Under the pieces are notes generated by a model, which worked only from the letters and a program-made list of their open reading frames with translations, did not search any database and was not told the origin of the DNA. The position numbers and the translations under genes are program-made. Shown here one piece after another: positions 39,838-53,000 of a DNA stretch of 64,000 bases. Origin of the DNA: Blautia_A ammoniilytica (GTDB lineage: Bacteria > Bacillota > Clostridia > Lachnospirales > Lachnospiraceae); NCBI RefSeq assembly GCF_025566965.1, contig NZ_JAOQJL010000021.1:1-64000 (forward strand). The letters run 5' to 3'. Within the stretch, counting starts at the first letter, position 1; each line of letters begins with the position of its first letter.

Positions 39838-40395
39838 ATGAGCTCAGTTGCAGCTACCAAAACAAAAACTTACGATCTGGCTTATATTGCTATTTTTGCG
39901 GTAGTAATGGCAGTATGTTCCTGGATTTCCATACCAATGACTGTACCATTTACCCTGCAGACCTTTGGCGTATTTATGGCAGTTGGGGTTCTGGGAGGCA
40001 AAAGAGGAACCCTTGCTGTTCTTGTATACATTTTACTAGGCGTAGTAGGTGTACCGGTATTTGCAGGATTTTCAGGCGGTATCGGGGTCCTGTTAAACAC
40101 TACCGGAGGTTATATCGTTGGATTCCTTTTTTCAGCACTGGTAATGTGGGGCATTGAAAAAGTATTGGGAAAAAAACCTGTTGTACAGATCATTTCCATG
40201 GTGATCGGACTGCTGGTATGCTATGCACTGGGAACCATCTGGTTTATGGTGGTATATGCGCAGACAACCGGTGCCGTAGGACTGGGAACCGTTCTTAGCT
40301 GGTGTGTGATTCCGTTTATTGTTCCGGATCTGGTTAAGATCGCATTGGCATTTGTTCTTTCCAGAAAGGTTCGGAAATATGTGCCAATGCAGTAG
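39838..40395 (+). CDS. bioY: Biotin transporter BioY (ECF substrate-binding component)
   Basis: A 185-residue membrane protein with six hydrophobic segments that binds biotin for an energy-coupling-factor importer. Family motifs: SWISIPMTVPFTLQTFGVF, GGKRGTLAVLVYILLG, GVPVFAGFSGGIGVL and TTGGYIVGF. The start is ATG 39838 behind AGGAGG. The ATPase and EcfT parts are not in the window and are probably shared. Biotin is needed by AccB and AccC encoded here. The downstream gene overlaps its end. Confidence 0.93.
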   Translation: MSSVAATKTKTYDLAYIAIFAVVMAVCSWISIPMTVPFTLQTFGVFMAVGVLGGKRGTLAVLVYILLGVVGVPVFAGFSGGIGVLLNTTGGYIVGFLFSALVMWGIEKVLGKKPVVQIISMVIGLLVCYALGTIWFMVVYAQTTGAVGLGTVLSWCVIPFIVPDLVKIALAFVLSRKVRKYVPMQ

Positions 40396-40789
40396 TAAGG
40401 AAAAGCCTGTGGCATTACGTCCTCATCATGGGATGTGTCTTGCCTATTTTGTGGGAAAAGGCTACAGTGATGGCTTTACCATACATATGGAAGAAATGCT
40501 TGAAAAATTTCTTGCAGGTGCCAGCGTACAGCTGACTCTGCAGGAGGATGAGATCTGCAGAGCATGTCCCAATAATCTGGAACAGGGCTGCGAAGCAGGC
40601 AGGAAAGTGCAAAGATTTGACCGCAGCGTGCTTGCTTACTGCGGATTTGAAGAAGGACAGCAGCTTCCTTTCAGGGAGTTTGTGGAAAAAGTGCAGGATA
40701 AAATCCTTGCACCTGGAAAAAGAACAGAGATATGCGGGGACTGTCAATGGGGCAGTATCTGCGATCAGGTGAAAAGCCGGTGGGAATGA
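40379..40789 (+). CDS. DUF1284-family Cys-rich protein
   Basis: A 136-residue protein with the conserved start RPHHGMCLAYFVGKGYS that marks the DUF1284 family. Later Cys pairs (CRACPNN...GC and CGDCQWGSIC) could bind zinc or an iron-sulfur cluster. The biochemical role is unknown. ATG 40379 overlaps the bioY end by 17 bp, so the two are co-transcribed. The stop codon sits in the loop of the terminator that ends the transcript. Confidence 0.85.
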   Translation: MCQCSSKEKPVALRPHHGMCLAYFVGKGYSDGFTIHMEEMLEKFLAGASVQLTLQEDEICRACPNNLEQGCEAGRKVQRFDRSVLAYCGFEEGQQLPFREFVEKVQDKILAPGKRTEICGDCQWGSICDQVKSRWE

Positions 40790-40806
40790 TTTCCTGCCGG
40801 TTTTTT
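40776..40806 (+). terminator. Terminator of the bioY transcript
   Basis: CCGGTGGGAA (40777-40786) pairs with TTCCTGCCGG (40791-40800, two G-U pairs), followed by TTTTTT. The TGA stop of the DUF1284 gene (40787-40789) is in the 4-nt loop. Confidence 0.85.
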
Positions 40807-40936
40807 ATGTTCTGTAATAGTAGACTTGATTCTTTATTCGTTATAATGTTTTCGTTATTTTGTTGGATTTGATGCTATAAAAATTGATTATAATCACGAT
40901 ATTTGGCATTTACAGTTTCGGAATGGTGAATCTTAA

Positions 40937-40965
40937 TTGACAATAATTTCTCAGAATAGTAAAAT
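40937..40965 (+). promoter_or_regulatory. Promoter of the pilus operon
   Basis: TTGACA (40937-40942), 17 bp, TAAAAT (40960-40965), about 90 bp ahead of the adhesin gene. No invertible repeats flank it, so phase switching by inversion is not indicated. Confidence 0.65.
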
Positions 40966-41056
40966 TAACATATAAAACTGAGGAAGAAAGGGCAGTATCA
41001 GACCTGTTTCATGGGGGAAACAGGCGAGGGATGATATTAAAAAGGAGCATAAGTGT

Positions 41057-44000
41057 ATGAAAAATAACCATTGGAGATCTTTTAAAAAAGGGATGTCCTG
41101 GTTTTTGACGTTTGCAATCGCAATAGGAAGCCAGGGCACTGGGTTGTCTGCAGCTACGCTGGATTATGGGCAAGATTACCAGGTGTCTGTAAACAGTGAC
41201 GTGGAGGATACCACCCAGGTGGAAGACATTTCTGCATCAGGCAGCAATGCAGATACCTTCAATGCCGGGCAGATTCCTGCATCAGACAGCGAGGGAGATA
41301 CCACCCAGGTGGAAGATATTTCTATACCGGACAGAGAGGAAGATCCGGCCCAGGTGGAAGATATTTCTACATCAGGCAGCGAGGGAGATATTTCTCGGGT
41401 GGAAGATAGTTCTGCACAGGACAGTGAAGGGAATACGTCTCAGATCGAAGACGTTTTTACTGATGGAGATGGTGTGCTTGTTGATAATCATGAAGAGACA
41501 GCAGATACCACTTTTCTGGATGCTCCTGCAGATGTAAAGGAAGGCACCATTCAGTATCAGATCGAGGAAGCAAGGAAGGCAGGATCTACAACACTTACCA
41601 TAAGCCTTGACGACAGCTTTCCGGCTACAGTAGAAGAGAATCTTCTGATCCCCCGGGGGATGGAGATTGTACTGGATCTGAATGGCCATACCCTGACTGT
41701 GGATAAGTCTTCAGCAGAGGCTGGCAAGGATACCAATAATATTACAGTATATGGGCAGCTTACCCTGAAGAACGGCAGCTTATCCGGCAGTGCATCTTCT
41801 GCTGGCAACGAGAATACAAGAGGTGTATTTGTATGCTATGGCGGTCGTCTGATCCTTGGAGAAGGGTCACAGATCACCGGCTATTCTGCATCAGGCCGAG
41901 GCGGTGGCGTGTATGTAAGTGATGGCGCCGGATTATCTATGAATGGCGGCAGGATCCATGACAACTGTTCCGGTATCAGCGGTGGCGGTGTATGGATCTA
42001 TCGCACAAGTAATCTTTCCTATGAAAATGGCACCATTACCGGGAATAAGGCTGCACTGAATGGAGGCGGTGTGTACATCCAGAAGGATGACAGTGAGACT
42101 ATCACCTGGGGCAGTGGTATTGCCATCACAGAGAATCATGCGGACCACAACGGGGGCGGTCTTTACATCCACAGTGTATCGGATGTGGGAAATGAATTGA
42201 TCTTTGACGGCCTGACTATTTCCCAAAATACAGCCGGTGTCAGCGGCGGTGGTGTTCAGATTCAGGAGCCGGTTCATTTCACCATGGCATCCGGAGCAGT
42301 ATCTTATAATCAGGCAGTGACCCATGGCGGTGGTCTGTACCTGAACAGTACGGATAAGAAACCAGCCCAGGTCAGTCTTACCGGAGGTACCATTCAGGGA
42401 AATACACTGACAGATGATGTTTTTAATTATTATGAATCGGAAACTCACCTGGGTGGCGGTATGTGGATCAGCAATTATGCAAATGTAGTTCTTTCAGGAG
42501 TACAGATCCTGGACAATGAAACCGTCGGCACCGGTGGCGGTATTGCCATGGGGAATTATTGTCAGGTGCAGATCCGGGAGGGAACCCTGGTTCATGGCAA
42601 TAAATCCTGGTATCATGGTGGCGGTATTTATGGTATCTACACAAATGTTGAGATGACCGGTGGTGAGATTTCTGATAACCGGGCAACAGGTGGATCAACG
42701 CCACATGGTGGAGGTTTTTTCTTAAATGCAGGCAAGCTGATCGCCAGTGGCGGCAACATCTGCAGGAATTTTGCCGGAGCATATGGCGGCGGTGGTTTTA
42801 TCACAACGACGATCCTTTCCGGAGATGTAACGGTTACTGACAATAAGGCAAATTCACATGGCGGCGGTATCTTTGGAAGTGTTACCATGTCAGACCGGGC
42901 CAGGATTCAAGGAAATACATCCGGTTACGGTGGAGGTGTTAATGGTACTCTTGTTATGAACGGAGGATTCGTCTGTGGAAATACAGTCAGTGGCTGGAAT
43001 GGAGGCGGCGGTGCTGCCGGAACAGTAACCTTAAATGAAGGAGAGATCTCCGGTAATCATTCTGCCGGAGTAGGCGGCGGTGTACGAGGCACTCTGTACA
43101 TGAATGGGGGAGTGATCAAAGACAATACTGCTGATGGCGGTGGAGGTGCTTTATATGGTGCCGGTACTCTCTCCAGTGGAGAGATCACCAACAACCAGTC
43201 AGCCAGTACAGGAGGATGTGCATATCTTGCTGAAAATGGCAGAAATCTGACCATCACAGGAGATGTACAGATCCATAATAATCGTGCTGTCCATGGAGGC
43301 GCAGTCAGCCTGGTAGGAGGTACTGTCCAGATCAGTGGCGGTGTGATCAGTGAGAATCAGGCAAATCGGCTTGGCGGCGGTGTTTATGTATGGACATCCA
43401 ATGCTTTAAATCCGAAGATCACAATAGAGAAGGAAGCGGTGATTTCTGATAATCAGGCGCCAGGTACCGGTACTGCTCCTGGCGGGCAGGATCTGTATGT
43501 GGCAGCCACCCTGACGGTGAATAATGGCAGCAATCCTGTTTATTATACCCCTGTGGTCAGCCTGCCCTCAGCCGATCAGATGACTTCTGCCACCGGTACC
43601 TCTGGAATCGCCTGGTACGATGAGGCTGACGATACAAGGAATACAACAGGCCTTCAGCTGGATACAACTAATCGGACAAAAATATATCAGTATACCTTCC
43701 TTTATTCTGATCCGGAAGTAAAGACAGTAGCCCGTCTGGATGATTCCAAGGAGTATGCTACTGTTCAGGCTGCTGTTGATGCTGCTGGAGATGGACAGCT
43801 TCACAGGATCACCCTTTTAAAAGAGGATCAGGAGTCTGTACAGATCCCTAAGGGAACCAGCATCTGCTTTGACCTGAATGGAAATACCATTCGGGGAAGC
43901 GGGAAGACGAATACTCCTGTGTTTACGGTAAAGGGAGAAATGACCCTGGAAGACAGCAGTGAAGACCAGACAGGATACATTATCGGTGGCACACCAGCTG

Positions 44001-47000
44001 CGGATGGCAGAGGAGGGTGCTTTTATCTGGAGCACGGCAGTCTGGTTATGAATGGCGGCACCATTGGTCCAAGTGCCAGCGGCAGTGGCATTTATGTAAA
44101 GCACAAGGACAGCTCCTTTGTGATGAATGGAGGCAGGATCACGAAGAATAAAGCATCTGCCGTTTCTGTTTGGCAAGGATCATTTCGGATGACTGGAGGA
44201 GAGATCACCGGGAACAATGCTGACCATGGAGGCGGTATCTATGCCTGGGGCAGTGCCAACATCAATATTGAGGGAGGAAATATCACCGGGAACACAGCCG
44301 CTTGCGGCGGAGGTATCCGTATACGGGATCATGCAGTCTGTCATATCTCCGGCGGCGAAATATCCGGCAATGCAACCTCCAATGCCAGTTCAAGCTGGGG
44401 CGGTGGTGGGATTGCTGTATCATGGGCCAACTTATATGTAACAGGAGGAACCATCACAGACAATACCACAAGCGGCCTGGGGGGCGGTATCCGTGCAGAC
44501 GAAGGAAGCACTGTCTCAGTAACCGGCGGGATCATATACGGCAACCAATGGACATTTGGAAAAAGTGATCTGTATGCAACGAAAGGGGTTAATCTTACCC
44601 TGTTGTCTGCTTCAGTTATGAAGCCGGAAGCTTACAATTGTTGGTATGATTGTGAAAATGATCAGGTATATACAGCAGAGATAGGAGCTGCCAGCCTGGA
44701 ACAGCCTTGCAACCTTTATGCATGGTACAAGGAGGAGTTGACCTCAAGTGATGCAGCTCAGATCCTAGATGAAAGCGGCCAGGAGCACAATTTCTCATCT
44801 GTCCAGGAGGCTGTTCAAGCAGCTGCAGATGGACAAAGGATTTATCTTCTTAAGGATTGTGATGAAAGTGTCCAGATCGGAAAGGACAAGAATGTGATCC
44901 TGGACCTAAACGGATATACATTATGCTCTTCACAGGAAAATGTGCTTGATGTTAGAGGAAAGCTGGAAGTAGACAGTACCACAGCGAACATCCATACCAA
45001 TCCGGATCAGGGCGGCAGGATCCAGCCGGCAGAAGGTGTTGCCGGCAACAGAGGCGTTTTTGTAAGAGAAGGAGGAGCCTTTACCTTAAAGGGCGGCGTG
45101 ATCACAGGCTTTTCCGGTGTAAAATATGGCGGCGGCATTTATGCAGACCAGGATACTTCCGTTACCATCAGCGGGGGAGAGATCACAGGAAACCAGGCTG
45201 TTTATGGCGGCGGTATAGCATGTTACAGTATCCGTTCCAATACCCCCTCTTCCTTTACCATGACTGGCGGAAAGATCTGGAATAATCAGTCTGAAAAAGA
45301 TGGCGGCGGAGTGTATATGGGAAGGCCCTTTAACCTTGCCAACCAGATCCAGATATCAGGCGGTGAGATCTGTGAGAATACAGCAGGTGGTCATGGCGGC
45401 GGTGTAAGCGCTGACTTTACACAAGGATCAAATACAGCCTCCCAGATCCTGATTTCCGGAGGAAAGATCCATCATAATACAGCGGCTACGGATGGAGCCG
45501 GTGTTTATATACAAAATTGCAAAACAGTTGTGATCGGACCAGATCTGGAAGTTTCCTATAATAAAGGGGCTGGGTCCGGAGGAGGGATCCGTGCTGTTCG
45601 AGTAACAGAATTAACCGTAGAGAATATTGACGCCCATCATAATCAGGCAAAAAGCGGCGGAGGTCTGTCCTTAAGTGCAGGAGAGCTTCTGATAAAGGAC
45701 TGCAAGATCCATCATAACAGTACAAGACAATATGGCGTCTATAGCTACAGTGGAGGTGCAGGTTTTAACAGCACCAAAAAGTTGGAAATCCAAAAAGGAG
45801 AATTTTATTCTAATGGAGCCTACAATGGTGGCGGCATGAGTGTTAGCACAAATGCCGGTGGTCAGGCTGTGATCGGGAAGGATGTATGGATCCATGATAA
45901 TAAGGCAACCGAAGGCGGAGGCTTGCGGATTGACTCAGTAGGAAAGCTTACTGTAAATGGGCTGATTGAAAATAACAGTGCATCCACCGGCGGTGGGATC
46001 AGAGTAGCCAGTAACTCTTCTGAAATTCACTTTGCAGATGTGACTGTACAGAACAACAAAGCCACTGGCAGTGGCGGAGGCATTTACCTGAATGATGGGA
46101 ATCCGTCCAAGGTTTATCTGGAGGATCCTGCAAGGATCCTGGGCAATACAGCCAGCAGTGGCGGTGGTATTGGCACTCGGCTGTCACAGATGATCCTGTC
46201 CGGTGGTGTGATCGCAGACAATAAGGCTTCTTATTTAGGTGGTGGTGTCTATCTGGATGGTCACAGAACCTGGGGGACACATCAGGTACAGATCACTGGA
46301 GATGTGCAGATCATCAATAACCAGGCATTGAATGGCGGCGGTGTTGGATGTTCTGAAAACACGGTTGTTACCATGGACGGAGGCAGGATCTGTAATAACA
46401 AGGCAACCTATGGTGGCGGTGTATGGGTTTCTGCAGTGAAGGGAGGATTTATACTAAAGACGCCAGAAGAAGCCGGAAGCACAGCCAAGCTGTATGGGAA
46501 CCAGGCCGGTTACGGCAGGGATGTTTGCGGAAATTATGATAAATCCTATAAGAATTCTAAAGTCCAGCTGTTTGCAGCAGCCCATATGTTTGGGGCTGAT
46601 GAGGATAAAGATGGCAGCTGCTGGTACAATGAAACAAAAAACACATCCATAACAGATCCTATTGATTATGATCCGGTAACAACACCCTGTTATCTCACCC
46701 TTCAGTATGCTTCTAAGGTGCCTGTGGCAAAGATAAAGAATGAAGCTGGTACCTATGATGCATACACATCTCTTCAGCAAGCTGTAAATGCTGTAAAAGA
46801 AGGAAAGTACAAGGATGTGGCACCTGAGATTTTCCTGATCAAGGATATTAATGAAAGTATTCAGGTTCCAGGCGACGTAAGTGCAGTGCTGAACCTGAAC
46901 GGACACAAGCTGCAGGGCACAGATACTGCTATCACCTGTTCCGGTGATCTGCGGATTCTGGATGAAAAGACCGAAGGACTGGATCCGGGAGAAGAGACTG

Positions 47001-50000
47001 GAACCATTTCAGGAAGCACAGATAATCTGGGCGGCGGTATTCTGGTATTATCCGGCGGCTGTGTGACTATGGAGAGCGGACAGATCAGCATGTGCTCAGC
47101 ACCTACAAGACAAAGCGATCGTGGCGGTGCAGGCGTGGCTGTCAGCGGCGGTACTTTTATCCTGGATCACACAGCTTCTATCAATGAATGTGTTGCTGCC
47201 TTTGGAGCTGCGGTTCATGTAGGAAGCGGAAGCAGTCTTTTTGAAATGAGAGGCGGAACCATCTGCAACAATACGGCGAAAATTATATACAATTCCGGAA
47301 GCGGTATTATTTACAGTACAGGCGGTACTGTGCGGATCAGCGGAGGAAGGATCGCAGACAATGTTGTAGGCGACTGGGGAACTATTTACCTGGCCAGTGG
47401 AAAATGCGTATTGGAAGGCGGAGAGATCACCGGAAATCAGGCAAGATACGGCGGCGGATTTTATATAGGAGGTGCTGCCAGTGTTTGGATGAGTAATACT
47501 CAGATTTCCGACAACCAGGCTACAGTCAATGGTGGTGCCATTTATAATGAAGGCCAGCTGCATATTTTAGATGGCACCAAGATCGCCGGAAACCAGGCAG
47601 TGTATGGCGGCGCCATTTATCAGACCAGGGGAACCATTAAAATGGCAGGCGGCACTGTCACCGGCAATCAGGCGGAGAAGGGCGGCGGCCTTGCACAGAA
47701 TCCCCAGGTAGGAAATGCAGGCAGCTTTGTTCTGTCAGGAGGACTGCTGTGTGAAAACCAATCCACAGTTGATGGAACCGGAAATGATATTTTTTCCCTT
47801 TATGAGGGAACCGGAAACTACGAAAATGTAAGTGTAAGCCAGAAGCCATCTGTAACTCTGATCCAGGCAGCAGCCATGACAGAGGATAACGGAAAAGCCA
47901 CAAAGTATAATGCCTGGAGAAATGATGCCTACCAGGGAAATCAGCTGGAAGGTACAGATGTAACCAATGGTTACTATATTACCGGCGGTGTGGATCAGAG
48001 CAATAACCTGAAGCTGACGGCTGTTACATATAAGGAAGCAGAAGTAAAAGGCCCGGATAGTACAGTACAGGTTAAGTCTATTGGGGTAAAGACCACCAAG
48101 AATGAAGACGGTACTTCTGACGGTGGCGGTGTTTTTGATACAGAATGTGCAGGAGATGAAAAGACAGCCCAGCAGCTTCTGGATGAAGGGGACAGCCAGA
48201 CCTATGAATCCCAGGAGGAAATCACAGAGGGTGAAACCCAGGAGCAGATGGCTCAGCGTCATCACTATCTGTATAATGGCGATATTCTGAAGATGATCTG
48301 CCATGACGGCAAGTGGTATGAGAGGGATCAGGCAGTTATGTGGAGTCCGGGAAATGACAGCTCTTATACCAATGGGATCGTGAGAAGCTTTGATACTGTA
48401 AAATATAATCTTCGTTTTACTTTGGAGGATATCGGGAAAGACGAAGAAGATGAAGGGAATCAGGAAGGAACTCCCTCTGTAACAGATGACACCTTACAGC
48501 TGTGGGTGGAAATGAAGCTTCCAGTGGACAGCAGCCTTGCTTCATTCTCTGAAATGAATATGAAATACCATCATATTTATGAGCAGAAGCAGGCAGATGG
48601 CAGCTATGCCCAGTATTTAAGAGGCTACTGGGAGCTGGAAGAAAATAAAGGGGGAACGGTTTACCGTACCCTGGCCATCAGTGTGAAGGGCATGAACAAC
48701 GGAGACCTGCTTAAGCCTTCCTTTACCGCATGGGTAGGTGGAAATGAGGAGGATGAACAGAATCCAAAATCCTGCAGCTCCAAAACACTGACCGTATCAG
48801 CGGCACCAAGATACAACATACTCCTTAAGCGAAACTCCCAGCTTGCTTATACCAGCTACTTTGATATGGAAAGCGGTGAGGAGACAACAGAGGAAGAAGT
48901 AAAGAAGATCCAGGATGCAGGCGGGGATACTTCCCACATCGTCTATGGCACCATGCTTGGATACGGTATTACCCTGCAGATGTACAATAATAAGACCAAT
49001 AAGGGAATACGAGGGCTTCAGGCACCTACCGGGGACATCCAGTTTGACATAAGCTTTGGCGGAGAACTGGTGATGAACGGCTCCTCACTAGGAGAGAACG
49101 CAGCCCCTTATGCATGGGCTTACAAGGCTAATGAAACCGGAGAGACAGGAAACAGCTTTACAGATGCACAAAAGACGGTCAATGTAGACTGGAATGATGA
49201 AGATGATTACAATAAGACCACCACTTATGGCTGGGATGCGGCTCCCTATAATACAGGGAACAGCGCTATCGGCTGCTACAGCGGCGGCTTCTGGAAGGGA
49301 GCGTTAAAGCAGAGAAATGAAACAGGCGATAAGCACCTCACCCTTCATTTTACAGTCAGCAATTACTCGGTAGCGTCCTCCAGCCCTTCGGCTACAGCCA
49401 ATGGTTCCTGGGACAACCAGGTAGGACGAAGCGGATATGTGAACTCCTTCTCTGCAGGATATGTGCAGGTACTGTATCCTTTTGACAAGAAAGTGGCTGC
49501 AGGACAGAGCGGCTATCTGGAGGTCAATATGGAGTGTGCTGCTTCTGATCTGAATATCAGCAGCGTAACAGGGCTTACTCCTGAGTCAACGGAAAATGGC
49601 CTGGATGCAATGGAAAGCTTCTTTGGAAAAGACTATAAGAACCATGCAGTCCATGAGATGAATTATCTGGATAATTATCTGAACCACAGCACAGGCCTTT
49701 ATATATATGCAGAAGGTGGAAACGGCGACCATCTGTCGAAGACGAATTACTTCAGCAAGGAGACTGGCACGGATCTGATCAGCACTTCGGAAGGCACAGG
49801 CTCCACCCCGCTGGGAAGTCAGGTATACATTGATGCAGATGTATCTTTTTCCAGCCGGGAATATTATACAGATGATGTGAAGGATCCCCATTATATCCCA
49901 CCGGATAAGTTTGACCCACAGGTGGACAATCTGCTGGAATACAATTATCTTACCGGAGTGAATCTTCTTCAGAAGTTTGATTCAGATGCCTATACGCCTG

Positions 50001-53000
50001 TTTGTGAAGAAAAGATCATTGACAGACAGGTGAACCATGGCACAGGAAATAGCTGGACCTGGGTAGGGAAAAGTGCAGGAACCAACAGCACCAATGCTTT
50101 TCTGGTAGGCACTTCGGAGTCGGCAACCACCTGGTCATCCTCAGGAAACCTGAAAACAAAAAGCTTTAAGCTGACCGTACTATACGGTGCGAAGCCGGAC
50201 GGGACCAACTGGACGAAGACAGAAACAGCAGATGGCGGGGAAGCAGAGATGGATGCTTACACAGAGGAGAAGCTGATCTACTTTACTTCACTGGACGAAC
50301 TGAAAGCCTACTTTGCAGCCAAAGGAAACCCGGACGGCAGATGCGTGGCACTTTTGTACGAGGTGCGGGACTGCTGTATCCGTACAGGCAGAAGCCTGTA
50401 CATTAGAAGCAGGATGCAGATAACAAAGGATTTTGCCAAGACAGGCGGAACCTACTGTACCACCAACGATGTAAGAGGATGGACCACATATCGTCCAACC
50501 TATAAGCGATACTATAATGATGGGAAACAGGATGCCATCCTGTTTTTGGCAACCTGGCGAAGCAGACAGTATGGCACGGCAGATGGTATCGTTGCATACG
50601 GAAATGGAGACACAGGCGGTCCACTTCCGGATGGGTATGTAAATACCCTGATGGAAAGCCAGGATCCGGTAATGAAATATACAAAACAAAGATGTGACTT
50701 TCCTTTTAACGGATATAAGAAAACAGAATACCAAAACGGTGTTAAGAAAAACGGAACCCATGTGATGGGGTGGATGGCAGGAAATACGCTGCTTCTGTAT
50801 ACCCTGGTCAGTGAGATCGGCGTTAAGAATACAGACCTGATCAAAGGCTCCAACCGGGAAAAGACCTATTATAATGTGTCCGACGGTGAACGTACAGCAA
50901 ACTTCATGGTAATGCCAAGGCTGCAGATCTCCAGTGCTACAAAGGACCATGAACTGGTAGCAAACGGCAGTCAGGCAACGGATGTTGTGATCACCATGAC
51001 CATTCCAAAAGATCTCCATTACAATAAGGGCAGCCTGCAGTTTGACTATTCGGCTCCTGGAAACCAGTGTAAATACAAAGCCGGCGATCTGGCATGGGAT
51101 GTAAAGCAGACGGATAACCCGGATGGGACTACCACATTGACCCTCTGTTCAACGGTAAGTGATATCAACAAAGGACTTCCTTACATCCGGTATAATTGCA
51201 CTATCGGAAAGAAGGGAGCAGATGAGAATGAGGATGTAAAGGACAACCAGCAGCTTACTACAAAGGTACAGATCCATACCACCTATGAAGAAATCCACCG
51301 TATTACCGGACAGGCCAATAGTGCAGAGCAGACCATCATTGCAACAAGGACAAACGATGATGCGATCTATAAGGAAACTGGCCGGGACCTGATAGAGATC
51401 GGGGATGACCTGATCTATTACCTGAATTACAGCAACCATACAGAAAACCTGAATCCCATTCAGCTGTGTGATATCCTTCCTGCCAATGGAGACGGAAGAG
51501 ACAGCAGCTTCCATGGTGGATACCGGGTAAAAGAAATCTATTTGGACTTTACCAGGGAGGCGGACAGGCAGGCATTCCTGGAGAACGGTGCAGGACAGCT
51601 GAAGTACAGGAAGGGCGGGATCAGTGCAAAGGATCTTACCCAGGATGAAAGAACTTTGATATTAAATACCATTGACAACGGTAAGTGGTTTGATCTGGCT
51701 TCTTCTTATGAACCATCTGAATATACAGAAAATGGTTTAACAATGTACAGGCTGACCTGCAGGGCAGGCGCAGACGGACGATGGGCCAAAGGGGAAGAAC
51801 TGATCCATTATGCAGATGGCAATGGTACAATTGATGCGATTTACGGATTTGTTCCTCAAGTAAGTGAAAAAGGAAATTTCCGGATGGGACTGGTCTTTAC
51901 ACCGTTTACGAAGGACAATGCAACACTGCTGAAGATCGGAAGTGTAACCCAGCGGGGCGGCGATGTATATAACAACAGCTTCTTCTACAGAAGCGGCGGC
52001 CTTACCAGCCAGGCGCCTACTGTATCCAGTTCAGTGGAAGGAACCCGTACTGCAAAGCGTAAGATCGCAGGCCTTGTATGGCTGGATCAGGATCAGAACG
52101 GGAATTACCGTCCTGCCATCAATGGCTACAGCACTACTGACCGGCTGCTTTCCAAGGTGGATGTATATCTTTATCAGGAAAGCGAGCCATCTTCTTCCAA
52201 GATCACCAAGAATCCGGATGGAAGCTTCAGTCAGGTGATTGGCGGCAAAACACGGACTATGAGCGCCACCACTGTGGATGGCAAGACCTTATATCCGGCT
52301 GTGGATGTGATGGGCAACCTTCTGGACAAGGTGGTTACCGGAAGCGACGGGGCATACGCTTTTGAGAATCTGGCTGAGGGCAGCTACTACATAGTGCTTC
52401 AGGACGAGGGTGATGATTATGCAGTTACAGGAGGAACCAGGGTTCTTCCCTTTGAAAGACTGAGTATCACACCAGAAAGAGAGGATGCAAAGAAGACCCT
52501 GGCCCAGCCGGGAAGGGATACAGATAAAGCCCTTCCGGAATACCAGGGCGCAGACACCGCAGATCAGGGTGCAGCAGCTATGAAGCGTACCGTGATCGCC
52601 AATAATGGCAGCGGCATTACCCTTCCTGGACTTAACAGCATGGTGTCCTGGGAGTATGTGACCAATCATTGGGACTGCGGTCTGTATTATCTGGATCTTT
52701 CCATAGAAAAGAAATGGGCGCAGACCACCAGCATCCCGGATCAGGCATCCGTCCTGTTTGAAATAACAGGCTCCACCGGAACCGGGGAAGATGCAGTAAG
52801 CTACCTGGCTGCCACTTACACTGCCACGATTGCATCCGGCAAGGTAACCGCACAGGCAGAGGGAATGGCAAGGCCTTACAGCAAGACAGAGGGAGCACCA
52901 CTGCAGATTCCTACAGCAGTGGCAGCATCCCAGGATAAAGGAAACAAGACCATGCGCTGGCTGATCCAGAACCAGCCGATGCAGGCAGAAGGCGCAAATG

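Noticed and set aside
41880..47700. Short, regularly recurring GGCGGTGG-type motifs that could suggest a CRISPR or satellite array
   Set aside because: They are codons for GGG(V/I)Y turns of the beta-helix, irregularly spaced, in one open frame; no spacer structure.
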